Shown here: piece after piece, positions 35,406 to 44,653 of the stretch
Numbering within the stretch: position 1 is the stretch's first letter
Layout: the number at the start of each line of letters is the position of its first letter
Assembly: GCF_007097365.1 (NCBI RefSeq)
Contig: NZ_VJZR01000004.1
Location: 124,001 to 188,000, forward strand
Direction of reading: 5' to 3'
Source: Flavobacterium franklandianum
Lineage (GTDB): Bacteria; Bacteroidota; Bacteroidia; Flavobacteriales; Flavobacteriaceae
Length of the DNA stretch: 64,000 nt
Notes under the pieces: generated by a model
Databases searched by the model: none
Told to the model about the DNA's origin: nothing
Seen by the model: the letters and a program-made list of their open reading frames with translations, nothing else
Made by a program: the position numbers and the translations under genes

Positions 35406-35535
35406 AATTGCCTTCAGCTTTAGCTGGAGGAATAGAATTGGGTATTATTATTGGCTTTAGCCAAAATAGTATGTTTTTTGGCTAAAGCCAATTTGTTATT
35501 TATTCCTTTTCCTCCAGCTAAAGCTGGAGGCAATT
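35406..35535. repeat. Nested double palindrome between argG and argC (REP-like)
   Basis: Outer arms at 35406-35431 and 35511-35535 each contain CCAGCTNAAGCTGG-type palindromes (TTCAGCTTTAGCTGGAGG, then CCTCCAGCTAAAGCTGG). Inner arms near 35450-35464 and 35478-35492 carry TTGGCTTTAGCCAA and TTGGCTAAAGCCAA. Four small hairpins are thus nested in one 130-base inverted structure. Confidence 0.75.
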
Positions 35536-35571
35536 CAAAATTGTTTAGTAACTGAATAATTTCATAATTAT

Positions 35572-36771
35572 TTATTCGTAAGTTTCGTTATTTACAGATG
35601 AAAATATGTTTTGGGCATTTCCTAAAATCTTGATAAATCCTTTTGCATCGTCTGATGTCCAAGCATTGTTCATTTCTCCGTATTGTCCAAAACCAGTATT
35701 CATTAAATCATTTTTAGACTCGATTCCGTCTAATGAAAAGTGATACGGTTTCAAAGAAACGGTTACGGTTCCATTTACGGTTTTTTGTGTGTCTTCAAGG
35801 AAAGTTTCGATGTTACGCATTACAGGATCCAAAAATTGACCTTCGTGAAATAACATTCCGTACCAGTTTCCTAGTTGTTCTTTCCAATATTGCTGCCATT
35901 TTCCAAGAGTGTGTTTCTCTAATAAATGGTGCGCTTTGATGATGATTATAGGAGCAGCGGCTTCAAAACCAACTCTTCCTTTAATTCCGATAATAGTATC
36001 TCCAACGTGAATATCTCTTCCGATGGCGTATGCGCTTGCCAGTTTTTCAAGAATTACAATATTATTTGAAGGTTTGTCGGCAACGCCATTCACAGCAACC
36101 AATTCTCCTTTAAGAAATTCTAAAGTTACTTTCTCTTCGCCTTCTTTGGTTAATTGAGAAGGATATGCTTCACTTGGTAATGGTTTGCTTGATGTTAAAG
36201 TTTCTTTTCCTCCAACACTAGTTCCCCAAAGTCCTTTGTTGATCGAATATTGTGCTTTTTCCCAAGAATAGTGTACGCCGTTTTTAGCTAAATAATCTAC
36301 TTCTTCTTGTCTTGATAATTTCAAGTCACGAATAGGAGTGATGATTTCAATTTCGGGAGCGATGGTTTGGAAAATCAAATCAAAACGAATTTGGTCGTTT
36401 CCAGCACCAGTACTTCCGTGGGCAATAGCAGTAGCACCAACCGATTTAGCATATTTTATAGCTTCAATTGCCTGGAAAACTCGTTCCGCACTAACAGAAA
36501 GTGGGTATGTGTTATTTTTCAATACATTTCCGTAGATCAAATATTTAATGGCTTTGTCGTAATATTTGTCTAAAATGGTAAGGCTAGCGTGTTTGGCACT
36601 TCCTAATTCATAAGCTCTGTCTTCGATGGCTTGTAATTCGGCATCGTCAAATCCTCCTGTATTGATTAATACGGTATGAACTTCGTATCCTTGTTCGTTT
36701 TTTAAATATTTTAGACAATACGATGTGTCTAATCCTCCGCTATAGGCTAATACTACTTTTTTATTTGACAT
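35572..36771 (-). CDS. argG: Argininosuccinate synthase
   Basis: A 399-residue enzyme starting with the PP-loop VVLAYSGGLDTSYCLKYL. AHGSTGAGNDQIRFD, and later YSINKGLWGTSVGGKE, are typical of ArgG. It joins citrulline and aspartate using ATP in the cytoplasm. It is the second gene of the cluster, 63 bases after the GNAT gene, and is followed by a double palindrome before argC. Confidence 0.97.
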   Translation of the reverse strand: MSNKKVVLAYSGGLDTSYCLKYLKNEQGYEVHTVLINTGGFDDAELQAIEDRAYELGSAKHASLTILDKYYDKAIKYLIYGNVLKNNTYPLSVSAERVFQAIEAIKYAKSVGATAIAHGSTGAGNDQIRFDLIFQTIAPEIEIITPIRDLKLSRQEEVDYLAKNGVHYSWEKAQYSINKGLWGTSVGGKETLTSSKPLPSEAYPSQLTKEGEEKVTLEFLKGELVAVNGVADKPSNNIVILEKLASAYAIGRDIHVGDTIIGIKGRVGFEAAAPIIIIKAHHLLEKHTLGKWQQYWKEQLGNWYGMLFHEGQFLDPVMRNIETFLEDTQKTVNGTVTVSLKPYHFSLDGIESKNDLMNTGFGQYGEMNNAWTSDDAKGFIKILGNAQNIFSSVNNETYE

Positions 36772-36834
36772 TTTATATTTATTTTGGGGAGTTTGTAAAG
36801 CTCCGATTTCATTTTTATTTGAACTGTGTGTTGT

Positions 36835-37464
36835 TTATTTTTCTTTATTCTCCAAGAAAAGCGCTTCTTTAATTGCTTTTAATCTGTTCCAAATTCGAAC
36901 GTTAAATGGATGTTTGGGTGGGTCTTTTGGTTTTTCTTTTGGATCGTAAAGCATTCCTGTACACAAGCACATTTTATAATCTTTACTTTTTAATATTTCA
37001 AAATTGGTACACGTTTGACAACCAGCCCAAAATTTGGGGTCACTAGTCAATTCTGAAAAAGTAACGGGTTTGTACCCTAAATCAGAATTGATTTTCATTA
37101 CGGCCAAACCAGTTGTGATTCCAAATACTTTAGCATTTGGGTATTTTTTTAGAGAGTAATCAAATACAAAAGACTTGATTTTTTTTGCTAATCCTAATTG
37201 TCTGTAGTCAGGATGTACTATAAGTCCAGAGTGTGCGACATAGTTACTGTCTTGCCAACTTTCGATATAGCAGAAACCGGCAAAAACGCCATTTTTGTCC
37301 AATGCAATAACGGCATCGCCATTGGCTATCTTTTTTTTGATGTAGTCTGGGGTTCTTTTTGCAATTCCAGTACCTCTCAATAAAGCCGAATTTTCTATAG
37401 TGTCGCATATTTCTTGCGCATATTTAAAATGTTCTTCTTGGGCTATAACTACAGATATTCTCAT
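36835..37464 (-). CDS. GNAT-family N-acyltransferase heading the arg cluster, candidate N-acylglutamate synthase
   Basis: A 209-residue GNAT protein. The acetyl/acyl-CoA loop is seen in GLIVHPDYRQLGLAKKI (Q/RxxG-like). The C-terminal part has an unusual Cys set, FWAGCQTCTNFEILKSKD followed by KMCLCTGMLYDP, giving CxxC and CxC that could bind metal. No classical argA or argJ is in the cluster, and the first arginine step (acylation of glutamate) would otherwise be missing, so position argues for N-acetyl- or N-succinyl-glutamate synthase activity. The gene is first in the run and is expected to sit next to the cluster promoter. Function is inferred from context and fold, not proven. Confidence 0.8.
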   Translation of the reverse strand: MRISVVIAQEEHFKYAQEICDTIENSALLRGTGIAKRTPDYIKKKIANGDAVIALDKNGVFAGFCYIESWQDSNYVAHSGLIVHPDYRQLGLAKKIKSFVFDYSLKKYPNAKVFGITTGLAVMKINSDLGYKPVTFSELTSDPKFWAGCQTCTNFEILKSKDYKMCLCTGMLYDPKEKPKDPPKHPFNVRIWNRLKAIKEALFLENKEK

Positions 37465-37878
37465 TTCAAGAGTTGAAGTTTGGGTTAAAAAAATAAAAAT
37501 TTATAGGTACTAAAAAAGCAGTACAAATGTACATCATACTATAAATAAAAGTATAAGTTGTAGTACAAAAAATAATACTGTTTTGTGGATTAAAAAATCC
37601 AAAAGATAACGAATGTAATTTCAAAATATGAAAAATGAAAAATGGATAAAAAACGATGAGATACTCTTTCGGAAACTATACTAATAGCATCCGTACTTCG
37701 GGAGAAGTCGTAGATCTGTTTATCCGTGATAAAGTTGTTATATGTAAACCTGATTTTTTCATTAGAGCAAATTTACTAATAATTTATTAGAACAATAGGA
37801 TTTTTATAAATTTGTAACAAAAAGAATTAGTATTGTTTTTTTACGCCAATAAAGAGTTTGTCGATAAAATACATAAAA
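37465..37878. other. Gap upstream of the arg cluster
   Basis: Apart from the palindrome group near 37521-37568 this stretch is AT-rich with no credible frame. A weak GTACTTC and GAAGTCGTA pair near 37695-37715 resembles half of the REP-like hairpins elsewhere in the window. Confidence 0.4.
37521..37568 (-). promoter_or_regulatory. Candidate promoter/operator of the arg cluster
   Basis: Three short palindromes lie side by side: GTACA-AA-TGTAC (37521-37532), ATACT and AGTAT arms (37536-37554), and TTGTA-G-TACAA (37558-37568). On the minus strand 37531-37524 reads TACATTTG, a match to the Bacteroidota TAnnTTTG box, ~60 bases before the GNAT start. A good -33 TTTG is not seen. The symmetry would suit a dimeric arginine-responsive repressor, but this is inference. 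Confidence 0.35.
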
Positions 37879-37905
37879 AATCCGACACTTTATAAAATGT
37901 CGGAT
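37876..37905 (-). terminator. Terminator of fahA
   Basis: On the minus strand ATCCGACA and TGTCGGAT form the stem, extended inside by TTTATAAA, and six T follow. It is ~25 bases past the fahA stop. A variant of the same hairpin serves the gene ending at 40745. Confidence 0.75.
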
Positions 37906-37927
37906 GAGATGGAGCGTGAAAAATGAT

Positions 37928-39211
37928 TTATTTCCTTACATACGGAGGAAGCAATTTAGTTGAGAGTTCCCCAAAACCTATTCGAACACCGTTGTTCTTG
38001 CTAAAACCTTTCATAATTACAGTATCGTCGTCATTTAAGAACTTGCGTTCGGAACCATCGTTGAGTTGTATTGGCATTTTTCCTCCAAAAGTCAATTCTA
38101 ATAGCGAGCCAAAAGTATCTGGTGTTGGCCCTGAAATAGTTCCTGATCCCATCATATCGCCAGAATTAACACGACAACCATTGGATGTGTGGTGTGTTAA
38201 TTGTTGATTCATAGACCAATACATGTTTTTTACATTCGATTTTGAAACAATTGTTGGTTCCTCATTTTCAGGCTGAATGGCTACTTCTAAATTAATGTCG
38301 AAATTGTTTTTGCCTTTTTGTTGCAAATAGGGAAGAGGTGAGGGATCCTGTTTTGGGCCTTTAGTTCTAAAAGGTTCCAAAGCATCCATCGTGATAATCC
38401 AAGGCGAAATAGAGGTAGCAAAGTTTTTGGATAAAAACGGTCCTAGTGGTTCGTATTCCCATTTTTGAATATCGCGCGCACTCCAATCATTCAATAAAAC
38501 CATTCCAAAAATATAATCTTCGGCTTCGTTTATTGGAATGTTTTCGCCCATAACGTTGACATCTGTCGTGATAAAAGCCATTTCTAATTCGAAATCTACT
38601 AATCTCGAAGGGCCAAAAACAGGTGTTTTCTCTCCTTTTGGTAGAGTTTGTCCCATTGGTCTATGCACCGGAATTCCTGAAGGAATAATCGAAGAACTTC
38701 GGCCGTGATACGCGACTGGGATATGAAGCCAATTTGGCGACAACAAATGTTCTGGGTCGCGGTAAATTTTCCCTACGTTGAGTGCGTGTTCTTTATTGGA
38801 AAAGAAATCGGTATAATCACCAATTAATACTGGCAATTGCATTTCGATATATTTTACATTAAAAATTACTATTTCTCTATGTTCTTTATTGTCTCTAAGT
38901 TTTGGATTGGTTACGTCAAACAATTCTGCCAAGCGATTTCTAACCAAACGCCATGTTTTTTTTCCGTCTGAAATAAAATCATTCAAGGTGTCTTGCATAA
39001 ACATATCGTCGGTCAATTCGATTCCTTCAAAATAGTTTAATTGTTGTAATGCTCCCATATCTATGGCACAATCTCCTATTCTGGTTCCAATGGTAATTAC
39101 GTCATCTTTAGTAATAAAAACGCCAAATGGAATGTTTTGAATTGGGAAATCGCTATCAACGGGGACTTCTATCCAAGATTTTCTGTTGGTATTATTAGCT
39201 GATATTGGCAT
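37928..39211 (-). CDS. fahA: Fumarylacetoacetase
   Basis: A 427-residue enzyme of normal FAH length. Family features are IPVAYHGRSSSIIPSG, FELEMAFITTDVNVMGENIP with metal-binding acidic residues, LLNDWSARDIQKWEYEPLGP, and GSGTISGPTPDTFGSLLEL. It hydrolyses fumarylacetoacetate to fumarate and acetoacetate, the last step of tyrosine breakdown. It is divergent from glyA with ~110 bases between the starts, and ends in its own terminator. Confidence 0.96.
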   Translation of the reverse strand: MPISANNTNRKSWIEVPVDSDFPIQNIPFGVFITKDDVITIGTRIGDCAIDMGALQQLNYFEGIELTDDMFMQDTLNDFISDGKKTWRLVRNRLAELFDVTNPKLRDNKEHREIVIFNVKYIEMQLPVLIGDYTDFFSNKEHALNVGKIYRDPEHLLSPNWLHIPVAYHGRSSSIIPSGIPVHRPMGQTLPKGEKTPVFGPSRLVDFELEMAFITTDVNVMGENIPINEAEDYIFGMVLLNDWSARDIQKWEYEPLGPFLSKNFATSISPWIITMDALEPFRTKGPKQDPSPLPYLQQKGKNNFDINLEVAIQPENEEPTIVSKSNVKNMYWSMNQQLTHHTSNGCRVNSGDMMGSGTISGPTPDTFGSLLELTFGGKMPIQLNDGSERKFLNDDDTVIMKGFSKNNGVRIGFGELSTKLLPPYVRK

Positions 39212-39286
39212 ACTATTGTTAATTATATTGTTAAGAATTACTCATCAAATATATCATAATCTTACTATTTACCAAACGATTTTTTG

Positions 39287-39294
39287 TATTTTTG
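39287..39294 (+). promoter_or_regulatory. Candidate -7 box for glyA
   Basis: TATTTTTG fits the Bacteroidota TAnnTTTG consensus and lies 25 bases before the chosen glyA start. The expected TTTG at -33 is not evident, so the call is tentative. Confidence 0.35.
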
Positions 39295-39319
39295 CCACAA
39301 ATTAACTAAAATCAAAGAA

Positions 39320-40594
39320 ATGCAACGCGACAAACAAATTTTTGACCTTATTTTAGAGGAACAAGACAGACAAATTCACGGACTAGAACTTATCGCTTCT
39401 GAGAATTTTGTAAGTGATGAAGTAATGGAAGCAGCTGGTTCTGTTTTAACCAATAAATATGCCGAGGGATATCCTGGCAAAAGATATTATGGAGGTTGCG
39501 AAGTGGTTGATGTAATCGAGCAAATCGCCATTGATAGAGCCAAAGAATTATTTGGTGCCGAATATGCCAATGTTCAGCCTCACTCCGGTTCTCAAGCCAA
39601 TACTGCGGTTTATCACGCTTGTTTAAAACCTGGAGATAAAATTTTAGGTTTCGATTTATCGCATGGTGGACATTTAACTCACGGTTCGCCAGTGAATTTC
39701 TCTGGACGTTTATACTCGCCTTCATTTTATGGAGTTGATAAGGAAACTGGACGATTAGATTATGATAAAATTCAAGAAATTGCTACCAAAGAGCAACCAA
39801 AATTAATCATTGCAGGAGCTTCGGCTTACTCTCGTGATATGGATTTTGAGCGTTTTAGAGTTATTGCTGATTCTGTTGGTGCTATTTTATTAGCTGATAT
39901 TTCGCATCCTGCGGGTCTAATTGCCAAAGGTTTGATGAATGATCCTTTGCCTCATTGTCATATTGTTACTACTACAACACACAAAACGTTGCGTGGTCCT
40001 CGAGGTGGTTTAATTTTGATGGGAAAAGATTTTCCAAACAAAATGGGTTTAACCACTCCAAAAGGCGAAATCAGGATGATGTCTTCTTTATTGGATTTAG
40101 CCGTTTTCCCCGGAAATCAAGGTGGTCCTTTGATGCATATTATTGCTGCCAAAGCGGTTGCTTTTGGTGAAGCTTTGACAGACGAATTCTTTAGATATGC
40201 TTTGCAATTGCAAAAAAATGCCAATGCTATGGCTGATGCTTTTGTAAAAAGAGGCTATGATATTATTTCGGGTGGAACGGATAATCATATGATGTTGATT
40301 GATTTGAGAAACAAAGGAATTTCAGGTAAAGATGCAGAAAATGCTTTAGTAAAAGCGGAAATTACCGTAAATAAAAATATGGTTCCCTTTGATGATAAAT
40401 CACCGTTTGTAACTTCTGGAATTCGTGTTGGAACTGCAGCTATTACCACTCGTGGATTAGTTGAAGAAGATATGGAAACTATTGTTGCCTTGATTGATAA
40501 AGTAATTTCAGATCATACCAACGAAGAAATTATCGAAGAAGTTGCCAATGATGTAAACGAAATGATGAGCGAAAGAGCTATTTTCGTTTTCTAA
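39320..40594 (+). CDS. glyA: Serine hydroxymethyltransferase
   Basis: I choose the ATG at 39320 ([18 protein letters not shown]), giving 424 residues; the frame is open upstream to 39284 but those residues are untypical and would overlap the promoter box. Landmarks are [32 protein letters not shown], and the PLP Lys in [14 protein letters not shown]. It converts serine and tetrahydrofolate to glycine and methylene-tetrahydrofolate in the cytoplasm, the main one-carbon source. It is monocistronic with its own terminator. Confidence 0.97.
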   Translation: MQRDKQIFDLILEEQDRQIHGLELIASENFVSDEVMEAAGSVLTNKYAEGYPGKRYYGGCEVVDVIEQIAIDRAKELFGAEYANVQPHSGSQANTAVYHACLKPGDKILGFDLSHGGHLTHGSPVNFSGRLYSPSFYGVDKETGRLDYDKIQEIATKEQPKLIIAGASAYSRDMDFERFRVIADSVGAILLADISHPAGLIAKGLMNDPLPHCHIVTTTTHKTLRGPRGGLILMGKDFPNKMGLTTPKGEIRMMSSLLDLAVFPGNQGGPLMHIIAAKAVAFGEALTDEFFRYALQLQKNANAMADAFVKRGYDIISGGTDNHMMLIDLRNKGISGKDAENALVKAEITVNKNMVPFDDKSPFVTSGIRVGTAAITTRGLVEEDMETIVALIDKVISDHTNEEIIEEVANDVNEMMSERAIFVF

Positions 40595-40617
40595 GAAGTA
40601 TATATTTCAAATAACGA

Positions 40618-40668
40618 TTTCACTAATTTTCACCAATTTATTGGTTGTCAATTAGTGAAATTTTTATT
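40618..40668 (+). terminator. Terminator of glyA
   Basis: TTTCACTAATT and AATTAGTGAAA arms (40618-40628, 40650-40660), with an inner CACCAA/TTGGTT pair, precede TTTTTATTTT. It starts 24 bases after the stop. Confidence 0.8.
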
Positions 40669-40685
40669 TTATGGTCTAAAATGAT

Positions 40686-40724
40686 ATAAAAAAAAATCTG
40701 ATATTTTTGGTAAAATGTCGGATT
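40686..40724 (-). terminator. Terminator of the broken hydrolase transcript
   Basis: On the minus strand AATCCGACATTTT pairs, with two G-U pairs, to AAAATATCAGATT, followed by a T-run. It lies ~25 bases after the stop at 40745 and is clearly related to the fahA terminator. Confidence 0.7.
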
Positions 40725-40744
40725 AATTATTTAAAAAGAAAGGT

Positions 40745-43162
40745 TTATTCCACAATAACTTGATGACTTTCTATATCTCCATCAACACTTATTTTTAAGA
40801 CATAAATGCCTTTTTTGAAATGGCTTACATCTATTTGAGCAGTATTGCCTATAATATTTAAACTGGTTTTTTCAATATTATTTAGGTCGTATAGTGTTCC
40901 CTTAATAACTGCAGTTGGTTTTGGAGCTAAATTTTCATCAAAAAGTGTAATGTTTATGAGTGAATTCGATGGATTCGGAAAAATTTGGAATGTTGTATTA
41001 GCAGTTGCTAATCTATAATTACTCCTACAATTAATTGGCCTATAATGTGCATACTGGGTTATTGTTGATCCGCAATTATCAGTATAAGTTATATTGTATA
41101 ATAAAAAAGAAGGTTGAGGATTAGAGGGTAAAAGAATTATAAAACTAGGATCGCCATTACTATTAGTTCCATTTGCATAATAGGTCACATTTGGATTTAC
41201 GGTAGTGCCATTTGTTATAAATTGCGAAAAGCTAATGTTTGACAAAGAATTTCCTGCTCCAACAAAATCTATAGTTACGGATGAGCAACTGCTATTTTGT
41301 ACAACGTCGTTAAAGACTTTTGAACCAACCCAAATAACTTTTGTAATGGTTCTAAATCCACAAGTAGGACTTCCAAAATTTAAGTTTAGTGTAACTGAAC
41401 CACTTGCATTGGGCGATGTTTTATTTAATACAATTGAGTTTGTGCCATTTCCAGAAAGAGTTACTAAACTATTACCTTGTGTAATTGACCAAGTATAAGT
41501 AGTTGCACCTGTTGGAGCTGAATAATTTGCGGATGTACAAAGAGTTTCATTTCCAGAGATTTGAGAACTAGAAGTTCCTGAGCAAAGAAACGAGCAATTT
41601 GTTGTAATTGCATTTGCATTTAATTCTCTTGCAAACCATTCGCCATTTCTTGCATTGAAAGAAATATGACTTTTGTTACTTGAATTTGGATTGTTTACTT
41701 CAAAATCGGAACTAAAATTAACAAATGGCGAATTATTTGGTGCAACTGGAGGCATCGCACCGATATAAGCACTTTTATAATCAGCATCTTGCAGTACAAT
41801 ATTTCTTTTACCAATATCTAATGAACTTGTAGTAGGTATGAAATTAAATTTATCTCGAACATACAAATTAGGAAGTGTTAACGAGCCAGCAACTATTGAA
41901 GTATCATAAAATCCTCCCCCATAGGTATCTAATGGTAAAATTCCAGCTGGTTGGCTTTTTTGGACATTTGTAATATTAACAGTTATGTTAGGACCGATCC
42001 ATAATATTTTTTTGGTATAAGATACTTTACCTTTATAAATTTGATTACTTGTTCCGTACGGCATAGCTTTAGCATTAAACTCAACGTCAAATTTAGATTT
42101 ACCAGGTATTAAACCAGTTAGAGCTACTCCATAAAAATCATTGTCCAATATTCGTCCGCCAATAACACCGCCTAAGGGAAGATACACCATACTTAATAAA
42201 TCGCCACCAAAAGTTAATCCTTTGTTCCAATTATAATTTACTAAATTTTCTCCAGGATTAAAACCTTGACCCAGACCACATTCGGCACCATTACTAATAG
42301 CAATATTTCTACAATTTATTGGATAACCGCCACAATTTGGCAATCCTTTGGCTTTTAATTCATTATAAAAAGCATTATGTTCAAAATTGTTTATAGTATA
42401 ATTACTAGTTGATGAATTAGACAATAGCTGTTTTGTCGCTGGTAAATCAAGAATAGAAAGATAGGTAGAAACTGGCTGAACATCTGTAAAAAGTGGAACT
42501 ATTATTTCGCCTCCAGCTAGCAATGCAGGAGATTTTACATATTGATTATTTAAATGACGATACATATATTGAAGGCTAACAGGAATATTTGCTCCTTGTT
42601 GTGGTGCATCGTGCGATATAAACAAACGAGTTTGATGATCTACTCCTGTTTGTTGCATATTTTGCTCCATATCTGCAAGCGCATAGCGAGCAATAACACC
42701 ACCCATACTTTGTCCTAAAATGACATTTTACTCAGTGCCTACTTTCATAGCATTTACCCATTTGATTACTTCTTCGAGAGCGTAAGCGTTGCGCTGCAAA
42801 TAATCGGAGCCATTATTCCAATCGACATAAATGATGTCATATTGCTTGTTGTTTTCGTAAATGAGATTTCTTAGCTCAGTACTGTTTGAAAATTGCAAAC
42901 TCGTTCTGAATGTTTCTTCATAAGTATTCATACCCCTTGTATTTTCGGGGCTAAAAACAGCACCTAAATCAAAACCTTCGGCTACGATCAATGGTTTAAT
43001 AATATCAGAATGTCCTGCTGCTAAATCGATAGTTAGCATTACCGTTGCTGTTGCTCCTAGATGCTGCTTTATACCTGTTATCGTTTGACTATAAACTGTT
43101 TGTGCTTCTACATTTTGCAAACAGAAAATTACCAATATTGCTATTGTAAAAATATTTTTCAT
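40745..43162 (-). pseudogene. Secreted alpha/beta-hydrolase (lipase-like) with T9SS tail, interrupted by an in-frame TAA
   Basis: From ATG 43162 the minus strand encodes a signal peptide (MKNIFTIAILVIFCLQNVEA) and the N-terminal part of a PGAP1/lipase-like hydrolase (PLIVAEGFDLGA, DIIYVDWNNGSDYLQRNA). A TAA at 42730-42728 follows NAMKVGTE. The same frame then reads NVILGQSMGGVIARYALADM, containing the nucleophile elbow GxSxG, and runs ~650 more residues through a lipase lid-like region, Ig-like beta domains and a T9SS sorting domain (FQIFPNPSNSLINI to SHQVIVE). With the stop, the product lacks the catalytic Ser. Total length (~805 codons) suits one gene. Alternatives are stop read-through or internal restart at a downstream Met, but an export signal would be lost. 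Confidence 0.85.
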
Positions 43163-43188
43163 AATTAATTTGTTTTTTTTATGTTAAT

Positions 43189-43734
43189 TTAATATTTCAC
43201 GTCAAATCTACCCTCACGTACTTTAACAATCTCACCCTCACTATTTACAGCATCAAACCAAAACGTACCGCTCATTATTGCTTTATCAAAATTGTGATAA
43301 GTAATTTTTAGTTCGCCCGTAATTGTTTCTGTGGTTGAATAGTAATTCGGATGAGGACGAGCTACAGAATTTATATTAAACTCAGCATATTTTGAATTAG
43401 AACCATAGCTCTTTAGTGGAAAAATTACATTTACATTATCGTGTAAATTTTGATTTAAAGATGCAATATTTACAGAACGAATCTTATTATCGTCCCTTTG
43501 AGATATTCCTAGAGTAAGATTTCTACCATCTTGATAGAAAAAGAATAAGGCACTTCCTCCCGGGAAATATCCTTTGGGCAAGAATGCCATACCATCGACC
43601 AAGCAACCTGCTTTATTAGCACCTATTTGTGTGGCTGCTGGTAGTTTTTCTAGTTCGGTTTTGGGTTTGTCGTTGTCTTTGTCGCACGAGCTTAAAATAA
43701 AGGCAACTAAAGATAGTATTAATAGCTTTTTCAT
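43189..43734 (-). CDS. DUF6252-family lipoprotein, copy 1
   Basis: A 181-residue lipoprotein: the signal ends in AFILSSC, followed by a DKDNDKPKTELEKLP spacer. The body contains GCLVDGMAFLP near the start, KITYHNFDKAIMSGTFWFDA, and the closing VREGRFDVKY, the pattern of DUF6252 proteins, whose function is unknown. It lies 26 bases upstream of the broken hydrolase gene on the same strand. A paralog is at 44654-45196; the two share the spacer DKPKTELEKLP almost exactly, which points to recent duplication. Confidence 0.8.
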   Translation of the reverse strand: MKKLLILSLVAFILSSCDKDNDKPKTELEKLPAATQIGANKAGCLVDGMAFLPKGYFPGGSALFFFYQDGRNLTLGISQRDDNKIRSVNIASLNQNLHDNVNVIFPLKSYGSNSKYAEFNINSVARPHPNYYSTTETITGELKITYHNFDKAIMSGTFWFDAVNSEGEIVKVREGRFDVKY

Positions 43735-43749
43735 AAGTTTTTACTTTTA

Positions 43750-44535
43750 CTAATTGTTTCTTTGGCTGTAAGGAATGATCGTCATTGTTTGCAGCACTTT
43801 AATTCTCGATTGGTTGTACAAGGATGTCCCAGTTGTCAAGTTGAGTTTATACTTCCAAATTTTCACCCCTTCTGTAGTATAATTTACCGCAACATTTTGA
43901 TTAAACGGAACAGTTACATAACCAGCTCCATTTCCAAAATCAATTTGTATAGACTGAACTGTACTTTGATAATTGCTATAAAATAATGTAGATGGGATGC
44001 GAACTTGCATAGTTAAACCTTCATATTTTTGTATGTCAGGTGTCATTGCAAATGTTTGAAATTCTTGATACGGATTTTGCCAAACACCACTAATAAATTT
44101 GTCATAGGCCTTGGCATTGGTAACCGTTATTTTATTCGTAGTTACTGCATTATCTGCTACTTGAACGTATCTAAAGAATAGACCGCCAATAGCAACATAA
44201 CTACCGCTACGGTTGTTTCTCCAACGAGTGTCATACTCTGTTGGTGTAACAAAACCTGCGGTAACATCACGAATCCGGCTCGTTAATAAGGTTTTATAAA
44301 TTTGGCTCATTGCCGTCTTATTAGTAAAGGTACTATCTGTAAGCGTCCCATTGTATCTAGGAACATTTGTAAATTCCATACCATAATCTAGAAGGATGCC
44401 GTGCGGCACTCGGTTTTTGTCTAGATTGCCAAAAGTGGTGTTCATTTGCGTTGTGAATGCCGTGTTTATTTCTTGCTGTGCCACAACAACATTAAAAGCA
44501 AGAAGAATACTGAATAAAAAGCAATTTTTTTTCAT
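43750..44535 (-). CDS. Exported protein of unknown function associated with the hydrolase locus
   Basis: 261 residues with a signal peptide (MKKNCFLFSILLAFNVVVAQ). The mature part has VPHGILLDYGMEFTNVPRYN and a late beta-rich portion IQIDFGNGAGYVTVPFNQNV. I do not assign a family. Its content and position, upstream of the hydrolase with only a DUF6252 gene between, suggest that it works with, or is a detached N-terminal module of, the same hydrolase system. It has no sorting domain or lipobox, so it is probably periplasmic. The C-terminal end (MTIIPYSQRNN) looks abrupt. Confidence 0.7.
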   Translation of the reverse strand: MKKNCFLFSILLAFNVVVAQQEINTAFTTQMNTTFGNLDKNRVPHGILLDYGMEFTNVPRYNGTLTDSTFTNKTAMSQIYKTLLTSRIRDVTAGFVTPTEYDTRWRNNRSGSYVAIGGLFFRYVQVADNAVTTNKITVTNAKAYDKFISGVWQNPYQEFQTFAMTPDIQKYEGLTMQVRIPSTLFYSNYQSTVQSIQIDFGNGAGYVTVPFNQNVAVNYTTEGVKIWKYKLNLTTGTSLYNQSRIKVLQTMTIIPYSQRNN

Positions 44536-44653
44536 ATTTTGGTAGTGTTAAAATTAATAAACGTGAGGTGCTAATTTTTTTACGATGAGAAACTGTTCCA
44601 TCTAACGGATTAGTCTTTCTTTTTTAGTTATTTATTACATATCTTTTCTGTTG

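Noticed and set aside
39390..39725. 111-codon frame antisense to glyA
   Set aside because: Shadow of the certain glyA gene.
10862..43162. Idea that TGA or TAA is reassigned in this organism
   Set aside because: All intact genes end at ordinary TAA/TGA/TAG stops at the right length; only accessory genes contain internal stops.
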